A DNA stretch of 64,000 nucleotides from Suipraeoptans intestinalis (GCF_009696485.1 NZ_VULY01000018.1:1356001-1420000); one strand, 5' to 3'. Counted from the first letter of the stretch, positions 52,776 to 62,703 are shown. The notes: a model not told the origin generated them from the sequence alone. Made by a program: numbers and translations.

Positions 52776-53177
52776 TTAGCTCATTCTTATCTTTTCATAA
52801 ATTTCTTCTGTTTCGCAATTTGCCCCGTCAAATTTAGGCCACGCATCCACATTATCGTTTCTTCTTCTTGGAATAATATGAATATGAAAATGCGGAACAG
52901 ATTGACCAGCACTTTCATCACTTGCATTCAGTAAATTCACACCTTCGTACCCACATTTATCAACACAATAGTTGGCTACTTTCTTCACTGTGGACATCAA
53001 ATGGCTAAGCGTATCTACATCACAATCGAGAATATTTTTAATATGCTTTTTAGGTATTGCAACCATATGGCCGTCAACATCTTTTGCAATATCCATAAAA
53101 ACCATTGTATATTCATCTTCATATACTTTCAAACTCGGAATTTCTCCGTTTAATATCTTACAAAATATACAATCCAT
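52776..53177 (-). CDS. HIT-family nucleotide hydrolase
   Basis: A 133-aa histidine-triad protein. It begins MDCIFCKILNGEIPSLKVYE, with the Cys pair seen in many HIT proteins, and has the catalytic HFHIHIIPRR near residue 98. These enzymes hydrolyse nucleoside phosphoramidates or dinucleotides. GGAGGT precedes the ATG, and the group II intron ends just upstream, so the intron separates it from its former promoter side. Confidence 0.9.
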   Translation of the reverse strand: MDCIFCKILNGEIPSLKVYEDEYTMVFMDIAKDVDGHMVAIPKKHIKNILDCDVDTLSHLMSTVKKVANYCVDKCGYEGVNLLNASDESAGQSVPHFHIHIIPRRRNDNVDAWPKFDGANCETEEIYEKIRMS

Positions 53178-53220
53178 TTACGACTTACCTCCATGAAATT
53201 CAAAGTTTCTGTTCCTTACA

Positions 53221-55100
53221 GTCGAGTAGACTTACACCTCACAATGTAAGCCCCTCACAGAACCGTACGTGCGGCTTTCCCGCATACGGCTCTTCATAAT
53301 AATATTTACAGTCTCAAAACAAGCTGACATAAATCTTTGGCATTGCCAATGGATAATATTTCAGCATTTCAATGAATCCTTCTCTTGTATAACTCTTTCT
53401 GTCACTTCGTCTATTCAGCACCTTAAACAGAAGTTCTCTCACTTGTTGTTTGTAGTTTGAAATCATTCTGCCATTAAAACTTATGCCATAGTACCTATAA
53501 TGACCTATTAGTTTCAGATTTAGCATACCCATTAGTTTCTTTAGCGGTTGGTCTCTATTCGCATATAACCATACCTTGATGTCTCGAATTTTCTGTCTGA
53601 ATTTCTTAGAGCTTGTCTTTGGCATTATATATGGCATGCCTTTGCGTGAACGCCCACAATAGAATGTGAATCCCAGAAAATCAAATGTTTGTAATCTGAT
53701 ACACTCACCGCTCTTTTGCTTTGCCCTTGCAATATAAGCACCGCTTTGTAAGAGACGACTTTTACTATCTTCTAATTGCAAACCGAACTTTTCCATTCGT
53801 TCTTTAAGAAGCTTGTAGTAATTCTCTGCTTCCCATTTATATTGAAATCCTGCAACAAAATCATCTGCATATACAATTAGAAAGTTATCTCCCTTGCATT
53901 CTTTGGTAATAATAAATTTATACCATAGTGTCAATACATTGTGCATATATATGTTTGCTAGGATTGGACTTATGATATTGCCTTGGGCTGAACCTTCTTC
54001 ATTCACCATAAGTTCACCATTATCCAGCACTCCCACTTTAAGGTACTTCTTAACCAGACCGATTATGTTAGGGTCTTTGATATAGAGATGGAGAAACTTG
54101 ATAATCCATTCATGTTTCATGTGGTCGAAGAAGCCTTTGATGTCAGCGTCCACAATATAACATATTTTCGTGTTGTTTAATCTCTTATACAGTTCTTTTA
54201 TTGCGTTATGACATCCTCGATTTGGTCTGAATCCGTACATGCAGTTCAGAAATCTCGGTTCATAGATGGCTTCCAATATCTTCTTTAATGCTAATTGGAC
54301 TATTTTGTCCTCATAGCACGCAATTCCTAATGGTCGAAGTTTTCCATTGCTTTTAGGGATATATACCCTAATTGATGGCTGTGGTTTGTATGATTTTCTT
54401 TTCAGTCTTTCTACCAAGTCATCTATGTTTTGCTCCAGATTTCCCTCGTACTCTTTCTTAGTAATCTCATCAACGCCGACTGCTTTGTTTCCGTCTAATT
54501 CTTTGTGACATTGCAAAAGCATTTCTTTATTGATTAGATGATACAACGATGTGAACTCTGGTCTCGGCGAATTTGCCGATATTTCTGCTATTCTTTCTAA
54601 TTTCTAATTTCGTTTCCATCAATACCTCCGTCCCTGAGTACGGTTGATGTGTCCTCAGAAAGACCATTATTATGTAGCTCCCTTTCCTCCGTTGGCATTA
54701 CCCAACTTCTTCAGTACTATGAAGCTATCCGACTGCCTACTGTTCTTTTGACATTCTCCTGTTTTGCAGTTGTTTGCCATACTTGCAATGGCAAGAAACA
54801 ATAGGCTCTCCCCAGTTGACTGAATAATCACAATGTAAAACATAAAGTGCTCTTTGACCCCGCAGAAGCAAACCATTTCTCACCAATGCGAATTGATTTG
54901 TATTGCTTTCCGTCGAAATTAGAACGTCAGCCTTCTAAATGTCAAAATTTCGAGGCTCAATCACACTCTCTATTTTCTCGCTGTCTACGCTTAGCAACTA
55001 TCATTACTGACAGTCACCCAAGACTCGCTACTGGCGGTTGGTTAGACCTTACCAGACAGGCATTCCACCTGCTAGACTACTCGCCCTTATCTGGGCGCAC
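53221..55100 (-). mobile_element. group II intron (retroelement) on the minus strand
   Basis: Read on the minus strand, the intron starts GTGCGCCCAGATAAGGGCG at 55100, matching the GUGYG 5' consensus. Domain V lies at 53260-53292, with GAGCCGTATGCGGGAAAG and CCGCACGTACGGTTC pairing around a GAAA tetraloop. Domain VI follows and the 3' end is placed at CTACTCGAC (53221). Domain IV holds the maturase gene. It sits upstream of the HIT gene. Length is 1880 bp; both ends look complete. Confidence 0.85.
53314..54619 (-). pseudogene. ltrA: group II intron reverse transcriptase/maturase, frameshifted near its start
   Basis: The RT core is intact for 410 residues: KSNGKLRPLGIACYEDKIVQ, YIVDADIKGFFDHM, GSAQGNIISPILANIYM and the catalytic LIVYADDF, followed by a maturase X domain (GHYRYYGISFNGRMISNYKQ). 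There is no HNH endonuclease. The natural start is ATG 54619, with GGAGG before it, giving METKLE; the following codons should continue RIAEISANSPRPEF, but a 7-bp tandem duplication at 54595-54608 shifts the frame after six residues. Only a weak TTG at 54546 remains for the main frame. Confidence 0.82.
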
Positions 55101-55191
55101 AATCCCGATTTGTTTCTATCTTTATTTCTTAATTATACACGGGATTTGAAGCTTTTTCTACTTAGTTACTGTCAAGTAATCGTTGGCAACT

Positions 55192-56763
55192 TTCTTTTTG
55201 ATTTATCTTTTTGTTGAAATAGCATGTTTTGTCCCAGTTTAATATCCAGCCATGTACAACAGTCGTTTTCTCTCCCCCTGTATCTTTCCATTTAATCCAA
55301 CCACATGCCCAATCGCCGGATATTCATATCCTTTTCCGTCTTTCTTTGGCGCTTTCGCTGACATCAGAATCGCTCCATACAATTCTTCTACTTTTTCTTC
55401 TTCAAATACCGGCCGACGCAGACGTTCGGTCACTTCATACAGTTTCCCACTGCACTTTTTTGCCAGGATCTTCGCCAGATGATTTCCTCCCCGTTTACTC
55501 CAGCTTCTATGTCCATGCTTCATTCGCTTTGCGATTACGCTCCATACATGGTTTTCCATCGTTCCCATATTCCGATATGACAACCCTTCCGGTGGCTCTG
55601 GAAGATTGAGATTTTGAGACTGGTAAGGCACGAGCCCTTCCCGGTTGTTTTCATAATAACGAATCAGGTCTTCTACATCTTCAATCTCTGCCTCATCACT
55701 TAAACTGTTTCGATAGATTTCCAGATACCGGAATACTTCTTCAATCTCTTCAGCTTTTATCAACTCTAAAACAGCATCCCTCGCAGCCTGTTCATGGATT
55801 TTCTCTTTCACAGCCTTATTCCGGTGGAACGGGTCTAACTGAAAACAGGTGCTTTTATCTTTCACTTTCTTGATCCAGGATGCTCCGTCTGCGTTTAAGA
55901 TTCTTTGATCCACTTCATCCAGGTTAAACTCCTGCGCGATTGCTGCTTCCCGATATTCTTGAAACTCCTTTGCTTTGGAAAATCCGGCAACGACTACTTT
56001 ATTTTCCAGCGCATAACGATCCGAACCGGTTTTTCGCCATCCTTCATAAGCGATCCCGATCTTAATCTCTGATTTATCCTGTTTTTCCTCTTTCCGGTCT
56101 TTTCCCTGCAGCCTGATATAAACTCCGTCCGCTTCTTCAAATAGGACGGGAACCTCTCTTTTTCCTTTCACATGCCCTTTCTTATATTCTTCTGTCAGTT
56201 CAGCTTCATCCTCACAGACTTTTTCCCCTAACGCCTGAATGACGTTCCATACTCCCATCGCACTGATGGTCTGTCCAGTCATCTCACTGACCTGACGGGC
56301 ACATTCTCTGTAAGATAGTTCTGTAATCCCCTTTACCAACAGTTCCGCCATATTCGTTGAAATTAAACCTACATGATCCAGATCCAGTGTTTCGTCCAGC
56401 AGATATACAAAACGCTTTCTTCCGTCCTCTTCAGTCACTTCATAAACATTTCTCTGATAGGTTACCTCACCATATACGGTCTTTACGGTTGTTTGTCTGC
56501 CTCCTTTATCCCTATACTTCTTCTTGTCTCTGTCCTCCAGCAGCATCCGGTCATATCGTTCCAGGAACTCTTTTGTAAACTCCCTGCCGATCTGGCAGAC
56601 CCACGCATAAATATTTTTCTCCAACTGATTGAATGTTACGCCGTTTTCCTTTATCATTGAATTCATCATACAGACTCCTTATGTTTTTTTCAGCAATTAA
56701 ACAATAAGATAAATCTGTATGATTGGGAAGAGGTTTCGATCTCTTCCCTTTATTTTTGCCAAC
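55192..56763 (-). mobile_element. ISLre2-family insertion sequence
   Basis: The ends are GTTGGCAA at 55192-55199 and its inverse TTGCCAAC at 56756-56763, about 1.57 kb apart and enclosing one ISLre2-type transposase on the minus strand. I could not find a convincing target duplication beside these ends. Confidence 0.7.
55239..56669 (-). CDS. ISLre2-family transposase (UPF0236)
   Basis: A 476-aa transposase. The N-terminal phrase KKYRDKGGRQTTVKTVYGEV followed by TYQRNVY is typical of the family, and NADGASWIKKV and CFQLDPFHRNKAV contain the likely catalytic acids. The C-terminal GNHLAKILAKKCSGKLYEV is also conserved. The frame is complete, with AAGGAG before the ATG at 56669. Confidence 0.9.
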   Translation of the reverse strand: MMNSMIKENGVTFNQLEKNIYAWVCQIGREFTKEFLERYDRMLLEDRDKKKYRDKGGRQTTVKTVYGEVTYQRNVYEVTEEDGRKRFVYLLDETLDLDHVGLISTNMAELLVKGITELSYRECARQVSEMTGQTISAMGVWNVIQALGEKVCEDEAELTEEYKKGHVKGKREVPVLFEEADGVYIRLQGKDRKEEKQDKSEIKIGIAYEGWRKTGSDRYALENKVVVAGFSKAKEFQEYREAAIAQEFNLDEVDQRILNADGASWIKKVKDKSTCFQLDPFHRNKAVKEKIHEQAARDAVLELIKAEEIEEVFRYLEIYRNSLSDEAEIEDVEDLIRYYENNREGLVPYQSQNLNLPEPPEGLSYRNMGTMENHVWSVIAKRMKHGHRSWSKRGGNHLAKILAKKCSGKLYEVTERLRRPVFEEEKVEELYGAILMSAKAPKKDGKGYEYPAIGHVVGLNGKIQGERKRLLYMAGY

Positions 56764-57290
56764 TATAATTTTACTCTAAGTTCTACTTATCTATTGTTCT
56801 AAAATCTCTCTCAAAAAAATAATTAAAAAAATTTATAAAAAATAGGGTGTCAAAAGCCTGAGCAATTCCAAATAAGTGAAGGGAGTAATTCCAATCAACA
56901 AAAATGGAATGCCTTCCTTTGAAATTTAAAACTGAATATACAGGTCACTAAGACGTTAATTCTGATGATAGCCACCTTATCGGGTACGCCATAACTTTTG
57001 TGGATGCAGAACAGCGAGAACTCCCGGTATGAGTGTCAGGTTGCTCCTGACATGGCGATGACAGTCAGAAAGATAATGATACTTCTCTAAGGAGCTGGCG
57101 GAGTACCCGGCAGAGGTTAGAATCCTATGATACAGATCAGCAATCTGTTCCTTAGTGGCTTCCCATGAGCGATACGCTCGGCAAGGGGTGTTGAGAACAA
57201 ATGTTGCCACGACCGTTTAGAAAATGAAACGGTCAGGTACATAGTCATTCTACAATGGCTATGAATATTCAGGAAAGGAGGACGCAAGAA
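56764..57290. other. 530-bp stretch without a convincing gene, upstream of parA
   Basis: The stretch contains a repeated AATTCCAA (near 56868 and 56890) and then sequence with GC closer to coding DNA. A 77-codon frame on the minus strand at 56977-57210 and a short plus frame ending at the TAG near 57220 (VLRTNVATTV) look like remnants, not intact genes. It may be what is left of a conjugative-element gene lost when the ISLre2-type element entered. Confidence 0.4.
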
Positions 57291-58085
57291 GTGTCAAACT
57301 GCAAAACGATTGCCATCTGCAATCAGAAAGGCGGAGTAGGAAAGACCACCACTTCGGTCAATCTCGGAATCGGTCTTGCAATGCAGGGAAAGAAAGTATT
57401 ACTTGTTGATGCAGATCCACAGGGAGATTTAACCGCTTGTCTGGGGTGGCAGGATACGGACAGTCTGGGTATCACGCTTGCAACGAAATTAACAGATGTG
57501 ATGAATGAAACGATGAATGACCCGATGGTTGGAATCCTGCACCATGATGAAGGAGTTGATCTTATTCCAGCAAACCTTGAGCTTTCAGCAATGGAGTATA
57601 ACCTGATGAATGCCATGAGCAGAGAAACCACGATGAAAAATTACTTGAATCAGATTAAAGACAGATATGATTTTGTCGTGATCGACTGTATGCCATCGCT
57701 TAGTATGGTAACACTCAATGCTCTTTCGGCGGCAGACAGTGTGATTATTCCGGTTCAGGCTCAATATCTGCCAGCAAAAGGAATGACGCAGCTCGTGCAG
57801 ACGATTTCAAGGGTAAAGAAGTATATCAATCCGGATATTAAGATTGATGGAATACTTCTGACTCTCGTAGACAGTCGGACTAATCTTGCTAAAAGTACGG
57901 TGGAAGCTCTGAGGGAAAACTTCGGGAATCATATTAAGATGTACCGGACATCTATCCCAATCGGAGTAAAAGCCGCAGAAGCTTCTTCAAAAGGCAAGAG
58001 CATTTCCCTTGCAAGTTATGGGATGCAGGAGAAAAGGGACTTACATTATCTGCTTTTGAATGGGAGAAGGATAGAAAAACGCTGA
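57291..58085 (+). CDS. parA: ParA-family ATPase of conjugative-element type, with an altered C-terminus
   Basis: A 264-aa Walker-type ParA: TIAICNQKGGVGKTTTSVNL at the start (deviant Walker A), LLVDADPQGDLTACLGWQ, and VIDCMPSLSMVTLNALSAAD as Walker B. Such proteins begin the maintenance module of Tn1549-like elements. The family sequence is good up to VKAAEASSKGKSI near residue 240; after that it reads SLASYGMQEKRD to a stop that belongs to a different frame, because another gene has been joined there. The start is GTG 57291 with AAAGGAGG. The usual partner parB and transfer genes are missing. Confidence 0.85.
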   Translation: MSNCKTIAICNQKGGVGKTTTSVNLGIGLAMQGKKVLLVDADPQGDLTACLGWQDTDSLGITLATKLTDVMNETMNDPMVGILHHDEGVDLIPANLELSAMEYNLMNAMSRETTMKNYLNQIKDRYDFVVIDCMPSLSMVTLNALSAADSVIIPVQAQYLPAKGMTQLVQTISRVKKYINPDIKIDGILLTLVDSRTNLAKSTVEALRENFGNHIKMYRTSIPIGVKAAEASSKGKSISLASYGMQEKRDLHYLLLNGRRIEKR

Positions 58086-58294
58086 TATATGGGCAGGTAG
58101 ACTATATGTATGGAGAAGCACTTTATAAGCCTGAAATGAAAGAAGGAAATCCTATAAGGTTATATAGTTTGGATGAAATCACGGAGATATTCTGTAAATT
58201 AGGACTTCGTATTTGTAACAGCTTTGCTGATTTCAGTGGAAAGCCGAGTTCTGATAATGATATTCAATTGATGGTTTATTCCATACGGGAATAA
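58028..58294 (+). pseudogene. 3' fragment of a class I SAM-dependent methyltransferase
   Basis: In the frame of 58106, sequence from about 58037 reads GLTLSAFEWEKDRKTLIYGQ, then VDYMYGEALYKPEMKEGNP, IRLYSLDEITEIFCKLGLRI and ends MVYSIRE. This is the C-terminal third of a class I methyltransferase; the SAM-binding half is gone. It runs without a break out of the parA gene in another frame, which marks a deletion join. It is AT-rich and followed by the immunity transporter. Confidence 0.65.
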
Positions 58295-58372
58295 ATCTTC
58301 ATCAAATCTTTATTTTTTTCTGTTAGGTTATATTTCAGTAAGAAATGAAATATAGAAGGAAGTATAGTAAAG

Positions 58373-59086
58373 ATGGAAATGATGTTACAGACACAAAATC
58401 TATGTAAATATTTTAGAAAACAGAAAGCGGTAAATAATGTTTCACTTAATATCGAAAAGGGACAGATTTATGGACTGCTTGGACCGAATGGCGCTGGTAA
58501 ATCTACCACATTGAAAATGCTGACCGGTATGATGAAACCAACTGCAGGAAAGATTTACTTTGATGGAAAACTTTTGGATAGGAAAGATTTATCAAAAATA
58601 GGAGCGTTAATTGAAAATCCGCCTATTTATGAAAATCTTTCCGCCAGAGAGAATTTGAAGGTAAGACAATTATTGCTTGGTACAGATGAAAACAGAATTG
58701 ATGAGGTCTTGCAGATTGTATCACTTACAAACACCGGAAAGAAGAAAGCAGGACAGTTTTCTTTGGGGATGAAGCAAAGACTAGGCATTGCAATGGCATT
58801 GCTTGGAGAACCGGAACTTTTGATATTGGATGAACCTACGAATGGATTAGATCCAATAGGCATCGAGGAATTACGAGAGCTGATCCGGTCTTTTCCGGAA
58901 CAGGGAATCACTGTAATTCTCTCCAGTCATATTCTCTCAGAGGTACAGTTACTTGCAGATAAAGTCGGGATTATTTCAGGTGGAATCTTAGGATACGAAG
59001 GAGCATTAAAGCAGGGAGATAATCTTGAAGATTTGTTTATGAATGTGGTAAGAAAAAACCAGAAAGCAGGTGAAATCCATGGTTAA
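58373..59086 (+). CDS. lantibiotic-immunity/antimicrobial-peptide ABC transporter, ATP-binding protein (LanF-like)
   Basis: A 237-aa ABC ATPase: Walker A GPNGAGKST near residue 40, signature SLGMKQRL near 128 and Walker B LLILDEPTNGLDP. The short form and the two permeases of equal size that follow are the LanFEG/Cpr layout that pumps lantibiotics and other cationic peptides off the membrane. It is joined to a response regulator and sensor kinase, so it is probably induced by the peptide. GGAAG precedes the ATG. Confidence 0.88.
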   Translation: MEMMLQTQNLCKYFRKQKAVNNVSLNIEKGQIYGLLGPNGAGKSTTLKMLTGMMKPTAGKIYFDGKLLDRKDLSKIGALIENPPIYENLSARENLKVRQLLLGTDENRIDEVLQIVSLTNTGKKKAGQFSLGMKQRLGIAMALLGEPELLILDEPTNGLDPIGIEELRELIRSFPEQGITVILSSHILSEVQLLADKVGIISGGILGYEGALKQGDNLEDLFMNVVRKNQKAGEIHG

Positions 59087-59810
59087 TATTATAAAGGCAG
59101 AACATCAAAAAGCCAAAAGAACCATGCGAAAAAAGTTTATCTGGGGATTTCCTCTTCTTACATTTGTCATGGCATTTATATTTACTCTTGGGATGACAAA
59201 TGCTTATGCAGAAAGTGTTTGGAACTGGTGGTATACACTTTTGCTGCCGGGGATGATTGCTCTATTTTGTTATCTTTCTGTGGCGCAGGAGAAAAAGATA
59301 AAATACTATCATTTAATGACTATTCCCACAGACAGAAGAAAATTGTTGCTGGGGAAAATTATTTATATTGGGTACATGATTTTGTTTTCTAATGTGATTG
59401 TGTTTGCAGGAGCAACGCTTGGAGGCTTTCTTCTAACGACACATGTTCCAGTTGGAGGAGCGTTGATTGCAGTATTGTTTCTGACGGTTTCTGAGTTATG
59501 GGAGATTCCGGTAGCTTTATTTTTAAGTGAACGATTTGGAATGATTGTAAACCTGTTCGTCTGCCTATTTATTACCGTCAGCGGTGTGGTAATATCACAA
59601 ACCAGAATCTGGTATGTACTTGTTTCTGCAATCCCTATGCGAATGATGTGCCCGTTGCTTCATGTTTTACCAAATGGACTTGCCGCAGAAGCAGGGAATC
59701 CTCTTTTGGATACGGGAGTCATTGTTCCGGGAATGTGTCTCTCAATCATCTGGTTTGTTTTTGTAACGGTTCTGTTTTTGAAATGGTTTGAGAGAAGAGA
59801 GGTGAAATAA
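59079..59810 (+). CDS. lantibiotic-immunity ABC transporter permease (LanE-like)
   Basis: A 243-aa membrane protein with six hydrophobic segments; the first part, MVNIIKAEHQKAKRTMRKKF, is a basic cytosolic start typical of MutE/EpiE permeases. It overlaps the ATPase gene by eight bases. I place the start at ATG 59079, with GCAGGTG upstream; a GTG at 59070 falls in that site. It pairs with the next permease. Confidence 0.83.
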   Translation: MVNIIKAEHQKAKRTMRKKFIWGFPLLTFVMAFIFTLGMTNAYAESVWNWWYTLLLPGMIALFCYLSVAQEKKIKYYHLMTIPTDRRKLLLGKIIYIGYMILFSNVIVFAGATLGGFLLTTHVPVGGALIAVLFLTVSELWEIPVALFLSERFGMIVNLFVCLFITVSGVVISQTRIWYVLVSAIPMRMMCPLLHVLPNGLAAEAGNPLLDTGVIVPGMCLSIIWFVFVTVLFLKWFERREVK

Positions 59811-59811
59811 G

Positions 59812-60552
59812 ATGATTGGAAGATCTCTTAATGCAGACTTGCGAAAGATGAAAGGAACATCTGTGATTCTGGCACACTTACTGATTCCGATTATAACCAG
59901 CGTTATATTTTTAATATATTACTTTTTTTCACCATGGAATGAAAATATGAAAGTGATTGCATTTTATCAGGCAATAGGAGCAGGACTTCCGGTACTTATT
60001 GGAATTTTTACAGCAAGTGTGATGGAACAAGAACAAAATGCAGGTAATTTTCAAAACCTGTTGTCTTTACCAGATAAACTTACAGCATTTTTATCGAAAC
60101 TGTTGATGCTACTGGTTTTGTGTCTGTGCTCTATCCTATTGACAGCAATCATATTCGGAATTGGATTTGGAAGAATCGCATCAAGCGATATCGAAATCAT
60201 GAAAGGATGTATATTTGCAGCATTGCTGCTGTGGGGAAGCAGTGTTCCACTTTATCTGTGGCAGCTGATTCTGGCTTTTCAGTTTGGAAAAGGGGTATCC
60301 ATTGGAGCAGGGATTATATCAGGACTAATTAGTGCATTGATGCTTACCGGACTTGGAGATTATGTGTGGAAATATGTATTTGTCTGCTGGACGGGTAGAG
60401 TACCATATACTTATCTGCAATCTGTATTGGGAGAAACTAGTGTAGGTGAATGGTTGTCATTCATACCAGGTTGCTTAATATTTACAGGGATTAGTATGGT
60501 ATACTATTTTTGGTGGGTAAACCACTGGGAAGGAAACAGAATATCGGAATAG
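59812..60552 (+). CDS. lantibiotic-immunity ABC transporter permease (LanG-like)
   Basis: A 246-aa membrane protein with six helices, starting MIGRSLNADLRKMKGTSVIL, and containing EQEQNAGNFQNLLSLPDKLT in the first loop, a feature of MutG/EpiG permeases. It starts one base after the previous stop, with GAGGTG. Together with the two genes before it, it forms one transporter. Confidence 0.85.
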   Translation: MIGRSLNADLRKMKGTSVILAHLLIPIITSVIFLIYYFFSPWNENMKVIAFYQAIGAGLPVLIGIFTASVMEQEQNAGNFQNLLSLPDKLTAFLSKLLMLLVLCLCSILLTAIIFGIGFGRIASSDIEIMKGCIFAALLLWGSSVPLYLWQLILAFQFGKGVSIGAGIISGLISALMLTGLGDYVWKYVFVCWTGRVPYTYLQSVLGETSVGEWLSFIPGCLIFTGISMVYYFWWVNHWEGNRISE

Positions 60553-60566
60553 AATCGAGGAAAACT

Positions 60567-61229
60567 ATGGCAAAAATACTGGCAGTTGATGATAAACCGG
60601 CAATTTTGGAAATGATAGAAAGCATTTTGAATAAGGATGGACATCTGGTTACCAAAGTAAGTAATCCACTAAAAATTAATATGGAAGAATTACATCGTTA
60701 TGACCTGATTTTACTGGACATTATGATGCCTGGAATTGATGGCTTCGAATTATGCAAAAGAATTAGGATACTTGTGGATTGTCCGATTTTGTTTCTTACG
60801 GCAAAAACGGAGGAAAACAGTCTGGTAAACGGACTTTCTTTAGGAGCAGATGATTATATTTCAAAGCCATTTGGAGTGATGGAACTTCGGGCAAGGATCA
60901 ATGCACATCTTAGAAGAGAGCACAGGGAACATTCTGTCCGGATGGTTTTGGGGAGGGTCTGTATTCAAATATCTCAAAAGAAACTATTGGTTGATGATAA
61001 GGAACTTCCTCTTACGAAAGCGGAGTACGAAATCTGTGAATTTCTGGCTAAAAACAGAGGACAGGTTTTCTCGAAGGAACAGATATTGGAAGCGGTCTTT
61101 GGCTTTGACAATGAGAGTAATGACAGTACTATAATCACGCATATCAAAAATATAAGAGCAAAATTTGCGGATTATGATTATACACCGATAAAAACAGTCT
61201 GGGGGATTGGATATAAATGGGAAGAGTAA
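60567..61229 (+). CDS. OmpR-family response regulator of the immunity operon
   Basis: A 220-aa two-component regulator. The receiver domain begins AKILAVDDKPAILEMIESIL, with phosphoacceptor Asp in LILLDIMMPGIDG near residue 51 and Lys in DDYISKPFG. The C-terminal winged helix ends with HIKNIRAKFADYDYTPIKTV followed by WGIGYKWE. It matches regulators that sit beside LanFEG or Cpr transporters. AGGAAAA precedes the ATG at 60567; a longer frame runs back into the permease gene. Confidence 0.92.
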   Translation: MAKILAVDDKPAILEMIESILNKDGHLVTKVSNPLKINMEELHRYDLILLDIMMPGIDGFELCKRIRILVDCPILFLTAKTEENSLVNGLSLGADDYISKPFGVMELRARINAHLRREHREHSVRMVLGRVCIQISQKKLLVDDKELPLTKAEYEICEFLAKNRGQVFSKEQILEAVFGFDNESNDSTIITHIKNIRAKFADYDYTPIKTVWGIGYKWEE

Positions 61230-62593
61230 AGAGAAGCAATGCACTCAGCAGGATTTTTATGAGATATGTACTGGTCATGCTTGGATCATTAGTTGGTTTG
61301 GTGATTGTTGCTTATCTGCTGCTGTACCTTTTGATTAGTGTGGGCTGTATTTATCCGGCAAATTATGCAGAGCAAAAGATTAATGAAGCATATAATACGA
61401 TTCTACGTGCAGATAAAGTGACTGCTGAGATGATTCCCGCACTTTGTGATTATGTAATCTTTTCAGAGAATGGAGAGAAAATAGGTGGAGATCTGTCAGA
61501 ACAATACGAACAGATAGCATGGAATGTTGCAAAGTACGGAAACGCATCCGGGAAATATTTTTATAAAGTAATTGTAAGGGAAAATGAATATGTTGTATTG
61601 CAATATCGCCTGACACCTCAATATCATTCAGCTTTTTTGAGGGAGCATTTTATAGGACCACAGAATGTGATGATTATTATGTCTGTGATTGGGGCGGTAG
61701 CGATTATCATCATTCCGTCCATACGTTTTGGAAAAAGAATCAAAAAGCAGATGCAGCCTGTATTAGACGCAATCGGACAAATAAAGGATCAAAATCTGGA
61801 ATATGAGACATCCTGTTCCGGTATCAAAGAGTTTGATGACTGTTTATCGGCAATCGATGATATGCGAGATGCATTGCGAGAATCTTTAGAAAAGCAGTGG
61901 AAAACAGAGCAGGAAAAGAAACAGCAGATGTCTGCTTTGGCGCATGATATTAAAACACCTCTTACGATTGTACGGGGAAATGCAGAACTACTTTCAGAGA
62001 CTGAACTGACCACAGAACAGAAGAATAATATCACTTATGTTTTGAACGGCACAACACAGATACAAAGTTATGTAAAACAGTTGATAGATGTCACAAAATC
62101 ATGGAATTGCAGTGATGTTACCTATACAACGGTGAGGTTAGAAGATTTTTTCGCAGATATAAAGGAACAGGCACTCGGACTGGTAGAAATCTATCACCAG
62201 AAAATAGATTGGAAGGCGGGACAAAGTGATAAAAAGGTAACGATTGCTTATGATCCAATGTTCCGGGCCGTAATGAATATGATTCAGAATGCAGTGGAGC
62301 ATACAAAAGAAAATGGAATCATTTATATTGACGCAAAGGAGCAGGATGGCCGGCTGACATTCATTGTGGAGGATAGCGGATCAGGATTTACAAAAGAAGC
62401 ATTATTGCATGGCACAGAGCAGTTTTTTATGGATGACACAAGTAGAAATGGCGAAGCCCATTATGGGATGGGACTATTTTTTGCAAAAACTGTGGCTGAA
62501 AAATATGGTGGAGGTATTAAACTTTCAAATTCTGAAAATACAGGTGGGGCGAGGGTAGAAATATTTTTCCTGAGTAGTCAAGAAACAAGCTAA
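61217..62593 (+). CDS. sensor histidine kinase of the immunity operon
   Basis: A 458-aa kinase with a membrane helix near residues 15-40, an extracytoplasmic loop of about 110 residues, a second helix (VMIIMSVIGAVAIIIIPSI), then a HAMP-like region. The phospho-His is in LAHDIKTPLTIVRGNAELL; the ATPase has NAVEH (N), DSGSGF (G1) and GMGLFFAKT (G2). It overlaps the regulator by 13 bases. The large sensor loop differs from bacitracin-type sensors and suits direct peptide detection, as in CprK. Confidence 0.92.
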   Translation: MGRVKRSNALSRIFMRYVLVMLGSLVGLVIVAYLLLYLLISVGCIYPANYAEQKINEAYNTILRADKVTAEMIPALCDYVIFSENGEKIGGDLSEQYEQIAWNVAKYGNASGKYFYKVIVRENEYVVLQYRLTPQYHSAFLREHFIGPQNVMIIMSVIGAVAIIIIPSIRFGKRIKKQMQPVLDAIGQIKDQNLEYETSCSGIKEFDDCLSAIDDMRDALRESLEKQWKTEQEKKQQMSALAHDIKTPLTIVRGNAELLSETELTTEQKNNITYVLNGTTQIQSYVKQLIDVTKSWNCSDVTYTTVRLEDFFADIKEQALGLVEIYHQKIDWKAGQSDKKVTIAYDPMFRAVMNMIQNAVEHTKENGIIYIDAKEQDGRLTFIVEDSGSGFTKEALLHGTEQFFMDDTSRNGEAHYGMGLFFAKTVAEKYGGGIKLSNSENTGGARVEIFFLSSQETS

Positions 62594-62703
62594 ATAGACC
62601 GCAATTAAGCTATGTAAAAGAAATTTTACATGCTTTTATCTAATATGTAAAAGCCTTTTGATAGACATTAGAGGAATACTTACAACTCCTTTCAGAGGGA
62701 AAG

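Noticed and set aside
55142-55191. A target-site duplication for the ISLre2-type element
   Set aside because: The bases outside the two GTTGGCAA ends do not match over 8-9 bp; the outer ends may be misplaced or the flank altered.
53105-55609. Several plus-strand frames across the intron and ISLre2 region
   Set aside because: They are mirror frames of the maturase and transposase or fall in intron RNA, with no start signals.
56977-57210. A 77-codon minus-strand frame before parA
   Set aside because: No ribosome site, odd composition and no recognisable domain; more likely a remnant or chance frame.
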